Made by a program: the position numbers and the translations under genes
In this document: in pieces, positions 26,386-35,892 of the stretch
Numbering within the stretch: position 1 is the first letter of the stretch
Layout of the letters: each line of letters begins with the position of its first letter
Assembly (NCBI GenBank): GCA_947500545.1
Contig: CANMSO010000005.1
Location: forward strand, 434,001-498,000
Source: an uncultured Aquimarina sp.
GTDB taxonomy: Bacteria; Bacteroidota; Bacteroidia; Flavobacteriales; Flavobacteriaceae
Reading direction: 5' to 3'
Length of the DNA stretch: 64,000 nt
The notes under the pieces: model-generated
Database searches by the model: none
The model's input: the letters and a program-made list of their open reading frames with translations, nothing else
What the model was told of the DNA's origin: nothing

Positions 26386-26994
26386 ATGCTAATTATTGGT
26401 ATTGCCGGAGGTACGGGTTGCGGAAAAACTACTGTTGTTAACCACATTGTTAATGAACTACCTGAAAATGAAGTATGTGTAATTTCACAAGATTCCTATT
26501 ATAAAGACACTAGTCATCTAACCTATGACGAGAGAACCAAAATAAATTTTGATCACCCTCAATCTATTGATTTTGATTTATTAGTAGAACATTTGTCCGA
26601 ATTAAGAGATGGAAAAACAATCCAACAACCCGTGTATTCTTTTGTTGAGCATAACCGCACAGACGAAACCGTTAGCACCAAACCAAGTAAGGTAATTATC
26701 GTAGAGGGTATTTTGATTCTAACCAATCAAAAAATTCGGGATATGTTTGATATAAAAATATATGTACATACCGATAGTGATGAACGGCTAATTAGAAGGC
26801 TTAAACGCGATATTGCAGAACGCGGAAGAGATATTGATGAAGTTTTAGACAGATATCAAAATACCTTAAAGCCAATGCACCAACAGTTCATTGACCCTAC
26901 CAAAGAATATGCTGACCTTATTATCCCTAATAATCATTACAACAATGTAGCTGTTGATATTGTTCGCACTATAATAAAGGAACGCTTGAATTAA
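26386..26994 (+). CDS. udk: Uridine kinase
   Basis: 202 residues, normal length. It makes UMP and CMP from uridine and cytidine in pyrimidine salvage. The P-loop GGTGCGKTT is at residues 7-15. Further family motifs are SQDSYYKD (about 35), FDHPQSIDFDLL (about 53-64), VEGILIL (about 107) and RRLKRDIAERGRD (about 136-148). Cytoplasmic. The next gene, ftsB-like, starts 37 nt after its stop. Confidence 0.95.
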   Translation: MLIIGIAGGTGCGKTTVVNHIVNELPENEVCVISQDSYYKDTSHLTYDERTKINFDHPQSIDFDLLVEHLSELRDGKTIQQPVYSFVEHNRTDETVSTKPSKVIIVEGILILTNQKIRDMFDIKIYVHTDSDERLIRRLKRDIAERGRDIDEVLDRYQNTLKPMHQQFIDPTKEYADLIIPNNHYNNVAVDIVRTIIKERLN

Positions 26995-27031
26995 CTTTTG
27001 TACCTTTACATCAAACATTATCCTACTTAGA

Positions 27032-27391
27032 TTGAAGCTTAAAAGTTATTTTCAGAAACTAAAAAACAAACCGGCATTGATACCGATATTTGCTATATTT
27101 TTAAATAAATATGTGCTTATCGTATTACTTTTTGTGGTGTGGATGCTATTTCTGGATACCAACTCATGGTTAATTCATAGAGAACTGGATCAGGAAATTC
27201 AGGAACTAGAGGATAACAAAAAATATTACATCAAGGAGATCATTAAAGATCAAAAAGATATTAAAGTATTAAAGGACAGCAGCGAGCTAGAAAAATTTGC
27301 ACGAGAAGAGTATTTCATGAAACGTGAGAATGAAGAAATTTATATCATCGAATATGAAGATAGCGTGCCTAAAACCAAGATAGATGACTAA
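27032..27391 (+). CDS. FtsB/DivIC-like septum formation initiator protein
   Basis: 119 residues. No ATG is available near the start, and TTG at 27032 gives LKLKSYFQKLKNKP as a short basic cytoplasmic tail. A single membrane helix follows (about 27-44, VLIVLLFVVWMLF), then a periplasmic coiled coil (about 50-95, LDQEIQELEDNKKYYIKEI). This is the layout of FtsB/DivIC, the small bitopic division proteins that bind FtsL and FtsQ. It overlaps mutA by 8 bases and is likely co-transcribed with it. Confidence 0.82.
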   Translation: MKLKSYFQKLKNKPALIPIFAIFLNKYVLIVLLFVVWMLFLDTNSWLIHRELDQEIQELEDNKKYYIKEIIKDQKDIKVLKDSSELEKFAREEYFMKRENEEIYIIEYEDSVPKTKIDD

Positions 27392-28745
27392 ATCCTTATT
27401 TGATAGTTTTGAAGAAGTATCTTCGAAGCAATGGAAACAAAAAATTCAGTTCGATCTCAAGGGTGCAGATTATAATGAAGCGCTCATTTTTAAAACTTTG
27501 GAAGGGATTGATATAAAACCATTTTATCATCAAGAAGATCTTGATGGAATTACCAACCTGGTTTCACATCCTTCAACATGGGATAATTCAATAAGAATAG
27601 AAGCTACAGAGGCGTCGTCTGCTAATCAAAAAGCAATTAAAGCAATAGATAAAGGTGCAGAAAGCCTATTTTTTGTGATTAAAGATGAAAATGTAGATCC
27701 AGAAGGGCTTTTACACAACATTCCCAAGGACACCTCCATATTTATTGAAACTGAATTTCTTTCGAGTTCTTATGTTCAAAAACTAAATAGCATTGCTCAA
27801 ACTAATAGAAATGATATTTACGTATTAACCGATATCATAAACAATCTTGCAGCTACGGGAAATTGGTTCAAAAACTTAAAAGAAGATCATCAAAATGTAC
27901 AAGAAATTGCTAAATACGACTCGCTAAAGAGTGTTATGAGTATAGATATAAGTTTGTACCAAAATTCAGGCGCTACTATGGTACAACAATTAGCATATGC
28001 TTTTGCCCATGCTAATGAATACCTCAATTTCTTTAACAATAAAGATTTTAATCCTTTTAAGAAAACTAAACCTATATTTAAAGTTTCTATTGGTGGGAAT
28101 TATTTCTTCGAGATTGCCAAACTAAGAGCAATTAGATTACTTTGGTCCACGTTAGCTGCAGAATACGGAGTCAAAGAAGATTGTCACATTTTGGCCTATC
28201 CTTCTCATAGAAACAAAACAATTTTGGATTACAATGTAAATATGTTACGAACCACTACAGAATGTATGAGTGCAATACTAGGTGGCGCAAATACAATCTA
28301 CAATATTGCATATGATGACATTTATAATCTTGAAAATGATTTTGGTACGAGAATTTCTTTGAATCAACTTTTGATATTAAAGAATGAAAGCTATATGGAT
28401 CTGGTTAGCAATCCTGCTTCAGGATCCTATTATATTGAGAGTTTAACAGATCAATTAGCAGAAAAAGGCCTTTCATTATTCAAAAACATTGAAGAAGGCG
28501 GTGGTTTTTTAAATCAACTAAAATCTGGGATTATTCAGAAAAAAATTAAAGAAAGCGCAAACAAAGAACAAGAGCTATTTGATAACGAAAAAATTATTCT
28601 AACGGGCTCAAACAAGTACAAAAATCAAGAAGAAGTAATTCCAGCTTTTCAAAAAAGTATATTTCAAAGTAAAAATGTAAGAAAAACACTACTTGAACCT
28701 ATTTTAAAAAGTCGATTAAGTGAGGTAATCGAGAAAAAAGTGTAA
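27384..28745 (+). CDS. mutA: Methylmalonyl-CoA mutase, small subunit
   Basis: 453 residues. It carries the substrate-binding TIM-barrel-type fold of the mutase family: LFDSFEEVSSKQWKQKIQFDLKGADY at the start, then FKVSIGGNYFFEIAKLRAIRLLW (about 230), then NMLRTTTECMSAILGGANTI (about 290). It has no B12-binding C-terminal domain, as in other Bacteroidota small subunits, and supports the catalytic large subunit encoded at 29582. The pair interconverts methylmalonyl-CoA and succinyl-CoA. Cytoplasmic. The start overlaps the ftsB-like gene. Confidence 0.92.
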   Translation: MTKSLFDSFEEVSSKQWKQKIQFDLKGADYNEALIFKTLEGIDIKPFYHQEDLDGITNLVSHPSTWDNSIRIEATEASSANQKAIKAIDKGAESLFFVIKDENVDPEGLLHNIPKDTSIFIETEFLSSSYVQKLNSIAQTNRNDIYVLTDIINNLAATGNWFKNLKEDHQNVQEIAKYDSLKSVMSIDISLYQNSGATMVQQLAYAFAHANEYLNFFNNKDFNPFKKTKPIFKVSIGGNYFFEIAKLRAIRLLWSTLAAEYGVKEDCHILAYPSHRNKTILDYNVNMLRTTTECMSAILGGANTIYNIAYDDIYNLENDFGTRISLNQLLILKNESYMDLVSNPASGSYYIESLTDQLAEKGLSLFKNIEEGGGFLNQLKSGIIQKKIKESANKEQELFDNEKIILTGSNKYKNQEEVIPAFQKSIFQSKNVRKTLLEPILKSRLSEVIEKKV

Positions 28746-28834
28746 ATAATCGTTAATATTTCCTAACTTATTGTTAACTTGCATCTAAATTATTAAAATA
28801 GAGCTTATACATTAACTTTACTAAACCCTAATCA

Positions 28835-29461
28835 ATGCCCCTTAAGATTAGATCAAGGATTATCGTCTTATTTTTGATAGCATCCCCTCGATTTACTTAT
28901 GCGCAATCTGTTAATAATTGCCTTAGTGTAGACGAAACTGGTATTATAAAAAGAGCATATGAATCTTTCGAAAATGATTTATTTAGTTATTACCAATTTG
29001 GTAACGATTCTATAAAAACATATAGAACCTTCTTAGCAGAAGTGGCCAGTTTGTCAATAAATCTCAGAAAACTACCTTCCGATAATTCTATTCAGCTGAC
29101 TCGTGAATTTAAAAAAATAGCTGACAATAAAAATTCTCTTTGGATAAAGTTAAGTGAGTATGAAAATCAAGAGGCTGTAAAAAAATCATCCCCTACCACA
29201 TCTGGTAAAAATGAGAAAGAAGTTCTAATTTTTAATTATAGAGGCGGATTTATACAATGCCTTAAAAACACAAGCGATAGCGATGATTTTAAGGATATCG
29301 TAAATTCTCTGGAAGAAGATGGAAATGTAAGTACTTCGCTTATTTCTCAAAAAATCTATTATATGACAGATAGAGAGTTTTCTAAAATTGAGATCAAAAA
29401 TTTTATTGCATTTGATATTTACTATTCAATATTAATGGTGATAGAAAAAGCTTTTGGGTAA
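28835..29461 (+). CDS. Exported hypothetical protein between the mutase subunits
   Basis: 208 residues, family not recognised. A signal peptide (1-24, TYAQ) precedes a charged, mainly helical region with one Cys near the start (NNCLSVDE) and another in FIQCLKN. Nothing in it suggests a role in mutase chemistry, and export argues against one. It is separated from mutA by 89 nt and from the large-subunit gene by 120 nt, so it may have its own promoter. Confidence 0.7.
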   Translation: MPLKIRSRIIVLFLIASPRFTYAQSVNNCLSVDETGIIKRAYESFENDLFSYYQFGNDSIKTYRTFLAEVASLSINLRKLPSDNSIQLTREFKKIADNKNSLWIKLSEYENQEAVKKSSPTTSGKNEKEVLIFNYRGGFIQCLKNTSDSDDFKDIVNSLEEDGNVSTSLISQKIYYMTDREFSKIEIKNFIAFDIYYSILMVIEKAFG

Positions 29462-29581
29462 TTTTTATCATATTCGCATTAAAGTCATAAATAGAATAAC
29501 TTTTTTAAATAAAAATCATTTCTAAAAGCTTAATTTTATAGCCTCGATAATTTATCTCTCATAAAAATGAGGCTTTGAGTA

Positions 29582-31714
29582 ATGAATAGAAAAGACTTAC
29601 AAAATATACAATTACCAAAAAAAGTAGGATCTAAAAGCTCGCAAAAAATTTCTGTCTTTACCACTTCAGAAGGAATTGACATTAAATCTTCCTATATCAA
29701 GGACAATATTGCTAATTTAGACCATCTTAATTTCTCCGCAGGATTACCTCCCTTTTTGCGAGGACCATATTCAACAATGTATGTTCGAAGACCATGGACT
29801 ATTAGACAATATGCCGGTTTTTCGACTGCTGAAGAAAGTAATGCTTTCTATCGTAGAAATCTTGCCGCGGGACAGAAAGGACTTTCTGTAGCTTTTGACC
29901 TAGCAACGCATAGAGGTTATGACAGTGATCACGAAAGAGTGGTTGGAGACGTTGGTATGGCAGGAGTGGCAATAGACTCAGTGGAAGACATGAAAGTGCT
30001 TTTTGATCAAATTCCACTAGATAAGATGTCAGTTTCTATGACAATGAATGGTGCGGTATTGCCTATTATGGCATTTTATATTGTAGCAGCAGAAGAACAG
30101 GGTGTTGACAAAAACCTACTATCAGGAACTATTCAAAACGATATCCTAAAAGAGTTTATGGTACGTAATACATACGTTTATCCTCCTACTCCATCAATGC
30201 GCATTATAGGTGATATTTTCAAATATTGCTCTAAAAACATGCCGAAATTTAACCCGATAAGTATTTCGGGATATCATATGCAAGAAGCGGGAGCTACATG
30301 CGATATAGAATTAGCATATACTTTGGCCGATGGTCTTGAATATATTAGAAAAGGGATAGAAGCGGGAATGGATGTCGATTCTTTTGCTCCTCGCCTATCT
30401 TTTTTCTGGGCAATAGGAATGAATCATTTTATGGAAATTGCCAAAATGAGAGCGGCGAGAATGCTTTGGGCAAAATTAATTAAACAATTCAATCCAAAAA
30501 ATCCCAAGTCATTGATGCTACGGACCCATTGCCAAACTAGTGGATGGAGTTTAACTGCTCAAGATCCATTTAACAATGTAGCACGTACATGTATTGAGGC
30601 CAGTGCTGCCGCCTTTGGAGGAACACAAAGTTTACACACCAATGCTTTGGATGAGGCTATAGCATTACCCACCGATTTTTCTGCAAGAATTGCCAGAAAT
30701 ACACAAATATATCTACAAGAAGAAACCCAAATCACGAGAACTGTTGATCCTTGGGCAGGAAGTTACTACGTAGAATCTTTAACTAATGACATTGCTGAAA
30801 AAGCTTGGAAACTGATTGAAGAGGTTGAAGAATTAGGAGGAATGACCAAAGCCATAGAAGCAGGAATTCCTAAAATGAGAATTGAAGAAGCTGCAGCTCG
30901 AAAACAAGCGAGAATTGATAGCGAACAAGATGTAATCATTGGGGTTAATAAATACAAATTAGAAGAGGAAGAAGCGATCAGCACTCTTAAAGTAGATAAT
31001 AATGCCGTGCGAACTCAGCAAATAGAAGGGTTAGAAAAAGTAAAATCTACTAGAGATAATGAAGCTGTAAAAAGAGTTTTAGCCAAATTAACTACAGCTG
31101 CAAGTGATGAAAATGCAAATCTATTAACTTTAGCTGTTGAAGCAGCGAGATTACGAGCAACTCTAGGTGAAATTAGTGACGCTCTAGAGGAAGAATTCGG
31201 ACGACATAAAGCACAAATTAAAACGTTCACAGGAGTGTATGCAAAAGAAATAAAAAACGATGAATCTTTTAATAAAGCAAGAGAATTAGCAAATCAATTT
31301 GCAGAATTAGAAGGTCGTAGACCCAGAATCATGATTGCCAAAATGGGACAAGATGGCCATGATCGCGGAGCTAAGGTAGTAGCTACAAGCTATGCAGATG
31401 TAGGTTTTGATGTTGATATTGGCCCTCTTTTTCAAACTCCCATAGAAGCTGCCAAACAAGCTGTTGAGAATGATGTGCATATTGTTGGTGTTTCTTCCCT
31501 TGCTGGTGGACACAAGACCTTGGTACCGCAAATTGTTGCCGAACTCAAAAAATATGGTAGAGAAGATATCATGATCATTGTTGGTGGTGTAATTCCTCCT
31601 GATGATTATGATTTCCTATTTGAGGCAGGAGCCGTCGCTATTTTTGGTCCTGGAACAAAGATCAGTGATGCCGCTATTACAATCTTAGAAATATTAATCT
31701 CAACGTTTGAGTAA
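29582..31714 (+). CDS. mutB: Methylmalonyl-CoA mutase, large (catalytic) subunit
   Basis: 710 residues, the usual length. Residues 1-550 form the substrate barrel, with [20 protein letters not shown] (about 61-80, including the Tyr and Arg that hold the CoA ester), [13 protein letters not shown] and [12 protein letters not shown]. Residues about 575-705 form the cobalamin-binding domain with DGHDRGAKV (His at about 593 is the lower axial ligand) and the GG of IIVGGVIP. With mutA it links propionyl-CoA or branched-chain amino acid breakdown to the TCA cycle. A terminator follows at 31728. Confidence 0.95.
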   Translation: MNRKDLQNIQLPKKVGSKSSQKISVFTTSEGIDIKSSYIKDNIANLDHLNFSAGLPPFLRGPYSTMYVRRPWTIRQYAGFSTAEESNAFYRRNLAAGQKGLSVAFDLATHRGYDSDHERVVGDVGMAGVAIDSVEDMKVLFDQIPLDKMSVSMTMNGAVLPIMAFYIVAAEEQGVDKNLLSGTIQNDILKEFMVRNTYVYPPTPSMRIIGDIFKYCSKNMPKFNPISISGYHMQEAGATCDIELAYTLADGLEYIRKGIEAGMDVDSFAPRLSFFWAIGMNHFMEIAKMRAARMLWAKLIKQFNPKNPKSLMLRTHCQTSGWSLTAQDPFNNVARTCIEASAAAFGGTQSLHTNALDEAIALPTDFSARIARNTQIYLQEETQITRTVDPWAGSYYVESLTNDIAEKAWKLIEEVEELGGMTKAIEAGIPKMRIEEAAARKQARIDSEQDVIIGVNKYKLEEEEAISTLKVDNNAVRTQQIEGLEKVKSTRDNEAVKRVLAKLTTAASDENANLLTLAVEAARLRATLGEISDALEEEFGRHKAQIKTFTGVYAKEIKNDESFNKARELANQFAELEGRRPRIMIAKMGQDGHDRGAKVVATSYADVGFDVDIGPLFQTPIEAAKQAVENDVHIVGVSSLAGGHKTLVPQIVAELKKYGREDIMIIVGGVIPPDDYDFLFEAGAVAIFGPGTKISDAAITILEILISTFE

Positions 31715-31727
31715 AGAACAAAAAATA

Positions 31728-31749
31728 CTATGCGCGCATAGCTTTTTTG
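31728..31749 (+). terminator. Terminator after mutB
   Basis: CTATGCGCGCATAG is a perfect palindrome (stem CTATG/CATAG, loop CGCG) followed by CTTTTTT. It begins 13 nt after the mutB stop codon. Confidence 0.65.
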
Positions 31750-31794
31750 AAGTATTAATTGTAACTTTCACCAAATATTGACAATCATACACCT

Positions 31795-32676
31795 ATGAGT
31801 TATACAGATAAAATGCTTCGTGATGGAGCACTAAAAGGAAAAAACATTGTCGTTACCGGAGGTGGTAGCGGATTAGGAAAAGCAATGACCAAGTGTTTTC
31901 TAGAACTTGGTGCCAAGGTTGCTATAACATCTCGTAATCTTGAAAAATTAGAGAACACGGCTAAAGAACTCGAAGCTGAAACAGGCGGCACATGTTTACC
32001 TTTGCAATGTGATGTTAGACATTATGATCAAGTAGAAGCAATGAGAGACAAAGCTCTTGCCGAGTTTGGCTCTATAGATGTATTACTTAATAATGCAGCT
32101 GGAAACTTTATTTCTCCAACAGAACGTTTATCGGCAAATGCATTTGATACAATAATAGATATTGTTCTTAAAGGAACTAAGAATTGCACATTGGCTTTTG
32201 GAAAACATTGGATTGATACAAAGTCTAAAAATACAGTGGTACTTAATATTGTTACCACCTATGCTTGGACAGGATCTGCTTATGTTGTACCAAGTGCTAC
32301 AGCCAAAGCAGGTGTACTTGCAATGACAAGATCTCTTGCGGTAGAATGGGCAAAGTACGGAATGCGATTTAATGCAATTGCTCCAGGACCATTTCCAACA
32401 AAAGGAGCATGGGATAGATTAATGCCTGGAGATTTAAAAGAAAAACTTGATATCACTAAACAAGTACCTTTAGGTCGTGTAGGTGATCATCAAGAGCTTG
32501 CCAATTTGGCTTCATATTTAGTTTCAGATTTTTCTGCCTATGTTAATGGTGAAGTAGTTACAATAGATGGCGGAGAATGGTTAAAAGGTGCTGGAGAGTT
32601 TAACATGCTTGAGCAAGTTCCGGAAGAAATGTGGGACATGCTAGAAGCTTCTATACGATCTAAAAACAAGAAATAA
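31795..32676 (+). CDS. SDR oxidoreductase of the 2,4-dienoyl-CoA reductase type
   Basis: 293 residues. TGGGSGLGKAM (about 21-31) is the cofactor motif and NNAAGNF (about 99) the Asn motif. The active-site region YVVPSATAKAGVLAM has Ser in the position four before Lys, where classical SDRs have Tyr. The same Ser/Lys arrangement is known in mitochondrial-type dienoyl-CoA reductases. With KYGMRFNAIAPGPFPT and the closing DGGEWLKGAGEF this favours a reductase of unsaturated fatty acyl-CoA in beta-oxidation. Cytoplasmic, monocistronic, closed by the terminator at 32706. Confidence 0.88.
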   Translation: MSYTDKMLRDGALKGKNIVVTGGGSGLGKAMTKCFLELGAKVAITSRNLEKLENTAKELEAETGGTCLPLQCDVRHYDQVEAMRDKALAEFGSIDVLLNNAAGNFISPTERLSANAFDTIIDIVLKGTKNCTLAFGKHWIDTKSKNTVVLNIVTTYAWTGSAYVVPSATAKAGVLAMTRSLAVEWAKYGMRFNAIAPGPFPTKGAWDRLMPGDLKEKLDITKQVPLGRVGDHQELANLASYLVSDFSAYVNGEVVTIDGGEWLKGAGEFNMLEQVPEEMWDMLEASIRSKNKK

Positions 32677-32705
32677 CTAGTTATTAACAATAATTAAGGT
32701 ACACT

Positions 32706-32736
32706 AGACCATCCCCAAAGGCGGATGGTCTTTTTT
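32706..32736 (+). terminator. Terminator after the dienoyl-CoA reductase-like gene
   Basis: AGACCATCC and GGATGGTCT form a perfect 9-bp stem with an 8-base loop, followed by TTTTTTA. It insulates the parA operon that starts at 32816. Confidence 0.85.
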
Positions 32737-32815
32737 ATCTCTCACTGTTAACATTTTTCATTTTTATAATTTATAATAAATTGTATTTTTACCTCTTAAA
32801 TCCAAATCTCCCCTT

Positions 32816-33580
32816 ATGGGTAAAATAATAGCGATTGCCAATCAAAAAGGTGGTGTAGGTAAAACTACCACCTCTGTAAATTTAGCAGCCTCTCTAGGTG
32901 TTTTAGAGAAAAAAGTATTACTTATCGATGCCGATCCCCAGGCTAATGCCACATCGGGACTTGGGTTAGATGTTGAGAGTATCGAAAAAGGTACATATCA
33001 GATCTTAGAGCATACTATAAAACCAGAAGATGCTATAATGGAAACCAGTTCACCAAATGTGCATATAATACCTTCGCATATAGACCTGGTTGCAATTGAG
33101 ATCGAGCTTGTTGATAAAGATGAACGTGAATATATGCTTAAAAAAGCAATTCAAGGACTCAAATCTCAATATGATTATATACTTATAGATTGCGCACCAT
33201 CTCTTGGTCTACTAACATTAAATGCATTAACGTCTGCGGATTCGGTTATGATCCCAATCCAATGTGAATATTTTGCTCTAGAAGGACTAGGTAAACTTTT
33301 AAATACCATCAAGAGTGTACAAAAAGTGCATAATAAAAATCTTGACATTGAGGGGTTATTACTTACTATGTATGATTCGCGATTAAGACTGTCAAATCAA
33401 GTAGTAGAAGAAGTACAAAAACACTTTAATGAGATGGTATTTAAAACAATCATCCAAAGAAATATACGTTTAAGTGAAGCACCAAGTTATGGTGAAAGTA
33501 TAATTAATTATGATGCAGCTAGCAAAGGTGCCAGTAATTATTTAAGTTTAGCACACGAAATTATTAAGAAAAATAGCTAA
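32816..33580 (+). CDS. parA: Chromosome-partitioning ATPase ParA/Soj
   Basis: 254 residues. The deviant Walker A motif NQKGGVGKTTT (about 8-18), DADPQANATSGLG (about 38-50) and IDCAPSLGLL (about 123) identify a ParA/Soj ATPase. It forms a nucleoid gradient that moves ParB-origin complexes. Cytoplasmic. The gene pair parA-parB is separated by 6 nt. No canonical parS site (a palindrome of the GTTTCACGTGAAAC type) was noticed near the genes. Confidence 0.95.
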   Translation: MGKIIAIANQKGGVGKTTTSVNLAASLGVLEKKVLLIDADPQANATSGLGLDVESIEKGTYQILEHTIKPEDAIMETSSPNVHIIPSHIDLVAIEIELVDKDEREYMLKKAIQGLKSQYDYILIDCAPSLGLLTLNALTSADSVMIPIQCEYFALEGLGKLLNTIKSVQKVHNKNLDIEGLLLTMYDSRLRLSNQVVEEVQKHFNEMVFKTIIQRNIRLSEAPSYGESIINYDAASKGASNYLSLAHEIIKKNS

Positions 33581-33586
33581 GGATTC

Positions 33587-34495
33587 ATGGCGAAGGCAAC
33601 AAAAAAACAAGCTTTAGGAAGAGGGCTTTCAGCATTGCTGAAAGATCCGGATAATGATATAAAATCTGTTGATGACAAAAATGCTGATAAAGTAGTTGGT
33701 AATATTATAGAATTAGAACTAGAAAGCATTGATGTAAACCCGTTTCAACCTCGTACTAGTTTTAATGATGAGACATTACGTGAGCTTGCAACTTCTATAA
33801 AGGAAGTTGGGGTTATCCAACCAATTACAGTTAGAAAACTTGATTTCAACAACTTTCAATTAGTAAGTGGTGAAAGACGTTTTCGCGCTTCTAAACTAGC
33901 TGGTTTAAAAACTATTCCTGCTTACATAAGAATAGCTAATGACCAGGAGTCACTTACAATGGCTTTGGTAGAAAATATCCAAAGACAAGACTTAGATCCT
34001 ATTGAGATTGCATTATCATATCAACGCCTTATTGATGAAATTAGCCTTACACAGGAACAATTAAGTGATAGAGTCGGTAAAAAAAGATCTACAATAGCCA
34101 ATTATCTTAGATTATTAAAACTGGATCCAATAGTACAGACCGGAATGCGTGATGGTTTTATCTCTATGGGGCATGGTCGAGCACTTATTAATGTAGAAGA
34201 TCAGCAACAACAGCTAGATATCTATGAAAAAATAATAGGGAACTCGTTATCTGTTCGCAACACCGAAAGTTTAGTTAGGTCTTTAAATAGTAAAACGGAA
34301 GGCTCGAATACTGCAAAAACAGAAAATTTAGGAGCTCCGAAATATATTTTAAAAGGAGTTAAAGACTTTTCTGAATATTTTGGTGCAAAAATTGACGTAA
34401 AAGTTTCGAGTAAAGGAAGTGGTAAATTAATTATACCTTTTTCTTCTGAGGAAGATTTTAAACGTTTAAAGAAACTTATCAATAGTGAAGATTAA
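33587..34495 (+). CDS. parB: Chromosome-partitioning protein ParB/Spo0J
   Basis: 302 residues. KKQALGRGLSALLKD is the typical ParA-stimulating N-terminus. Then come the CTPase/ParB domain, with VNPFQPRTSF (about 50-59), VIQPITVRK and LVSGERRFRASKLAG (about 93-107), and the middle helix-turn-helix, with LTQEQLSDRVGKKRSTIANYLRLLKL (about 146-171). It binds parS and slides as a CTP clamp. Its end overlaps the DUF5683 gene by 11 bases. Confidence 0.95.
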   Translation: MAKATKKQALGRGLSALLKDPDNDIKSVDDKNADKVVGNIIELELESIDVNPFQPRTSFNDETLRELATSIKEVGVIQPITVRKLDFNNFQLVSGERRFRASKLAGLKTIPAYIRIANDQESLTMALVENIQRQDLDPIEIALSYQRLIDEISLTQEQLSDRVGKKRSTIANYLRLLKLDPIVQTGMRDGFISMGHGRALINVEDQQQQLDIYEKIIGNSLSVRNTESLVRSLNSKTEGSNTAKTENLGAPKYILKGVKDFSEYFGAKIDVKVSSKGSGKLIIPFSSEEDFKRLKKLINSED

Positions 34496-35102
34496 ATTCT
34501 TTTATATTATTTTTTTAATACTTTTTTCTACTCAAAGTATTCTTTCACAAGAAAATGATGACCTAAAAGTAGCCACAGAAGAAGTTGCAAAAAAGAAAAA
34601 GAAAAGGAAGGAAAAAAAGATCCGTCCTTATGAACCTTTGGCTCCTGCACGAGCAGCATTTTATTCTGCCGCCCTACCAGGTCTTGGGCAAGCATATACA
34701 AGAAAGTATTGGAAAATACCTGTGGTTTATGCAGCCATTGGTACTGGAATTTATTTTTATATTGACAATAACAATAGATACAATGAATTTCGTGATATTT
34801 TCAAACGTAGACTTGCTGGATTTACAGATGATCAATTCTATGGTGTACCAGATGCCAATGGTGATCCAACTTTAGTAACCAATGACCAATTAATTGCAAT
34901 TCAGGATCGTTTTAGACGTGACAAAGAACTATCATTACTACTAACAGTAGCCGCTTATGTTTTGAATATTGTAGATGCAAATGTTACTGCTCATTTACAA
35001 CAATATAACATTAACGAAGATCTCTCTTTTAAACCCAAAGTAAACTTTAACGAATTCAACACAGGACTCAATTATGGAGTTTCACTCAATTATAGTTTTT
35101 GA
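34485..35102 (+). CDS. DUF5683-type membrane-associated protein
   Basis: 205 residues. The N-terminus has a signal-like segment (1-22), then a Lys-rich linker (KKKKRKEKKIRPYEPLAPARAAFYSAALPGLGQAYTRKYWKIPVVY begins at about 35 and holds the DUF5683 signature PGLGQAY.RKYWK). It has one membrane helix there and a second hydrophobic stretch near 150-170. Function is unknown. The family sits between parB and dapB in many Flavobacteriaceae, which is the layout here. Confidence 0.8.
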   Translation: MKIKFFYIIFLILFSTQSILSQENDDLKVATEEVAKKKKKRKEKKIRPYEPLAPARAAFYSAALPGLGQAYTRKYWKIPVVYAAIGTGIYFYIDNNNRYNEFRDIFKRRLAGFTDDQFYGVPDANGDPTLVTNDQLIAIQDRFRRDKELSLLLTVAAYVLNIVDANVTAHLQQYNINEDLSFKPKVNFNEFNTGLNYGVSLNYSF

Positions 35103-35140
35103 AAATAAACATTGTACTTTTATAAACAATTAACCAACAC

Positions 35141-35839
35141 ATGAAAATTGCATTATTAGGATATGGCAAAATGGGTAAAACCATAGAAAAAATTGCTATA
35201 GAAAGAGGCCATAGTATCGTGCTTAGAGTAGATAAGGATGATAAAGCTTATGATGTTTCTAAAGCTGATGTTGCAATTGATTTCAGCATTCCATCTGCAG
35301 CAGTAAATAACCTTACTAATTGTTTTAACACCAATGTACCAGTTGTATCTGGAACTACAGGATGGTTAAAACATTATGAACAAATGGTTCTGTTATGCAA
35401 AGAAAAAAAAGGAGGGTTTATTTATGCTTCTAATTATAGTCTTGGAGTGAACTTATTCTTTGAGCTAAATAAAAAATTAGCAAGCATGATGACTCCGTTA
35501 GAGGGATATGATATTTCTATGGAAGAAATTCATCATACCGAAAAACTAGATGCACCTAGCGGCACTGCCATAACACTTGCAGAAGGAATCATTGAAAATA
35601 GCAGTAAAAACAACTGGCAATTAGATACTGGAGATAAAAATACTATCCCTATTATTGCAAAGAGAATTGATAAAGTGCCTGGCACACATACAGTCACCTA
35701 CTCATCTCTAGTAGATGATATAGAAATTAAGCATACTGCCCACAATCGCAATGGATTTGCTTTGGGTGCTGTAGTTGCTGCAGAATGGTTGAAAGATAAA
35801 ACAGGGGTTTTCGGCATGAAAGATGTTTTAGGCCTATAA
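35141..35839 (+). CDS. dapB: 4-hydroxy-tetrahydrodipicolinate reductase
   Basis: 232 residues, slightly short as in other Bacteroidota. The Rossmann start is LLGYGKMGKTIE (about 4-15). ADVAIDFSIPSAA and VVSGTTGW (about 68-75) line the cofactor site, and MEEIHHTEKLDAPSGTA (about 127-143) carries the catalytic His and Lys and the substrate loop. It makes tetrahydrodipicolinate for lysine and peptidoglycan precursor synthesis. Cytoplasmic. Confidence 0.95.
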   Translation: MKIALLGYGKMGKTIEKIAIERGHSIVLRVDKDDKAYDVSKADVAIDFSIPSAAVNNLTNCFNTNVPVVSGTTGWLKHYEQMVLLCKEKKGGFIYASNYSLGVNLFFELNKKLASMMTPLEGYDISMEEIHHTEKLDAPSGTAITLAEGIIENSSKNNWQLDTGDKNTIPIIAKRIDKVPGTHTVTYSSLVDDIEIKHTAHNRNGFALGAVVAAEWLKDKTGVFGMKDVLGL

Positions 35840-35892
35840 AAAGTGTAACGCTTTTAGAGTAGCGAATACTTATACTACAAAATATATTAAAG

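Noticed and set aside
32816..34495. parS sites near parAB
   Set aside because: No GTTTCACGTGAAAC-type palindrome was seen on reading; a full search was not possible by eye.
35839..35855. Hairpin AAAAGTG-TAA-CGCTTTT after dapB
   Set aside because: Stem is short and no T-run follows, so it is not called a terminator.
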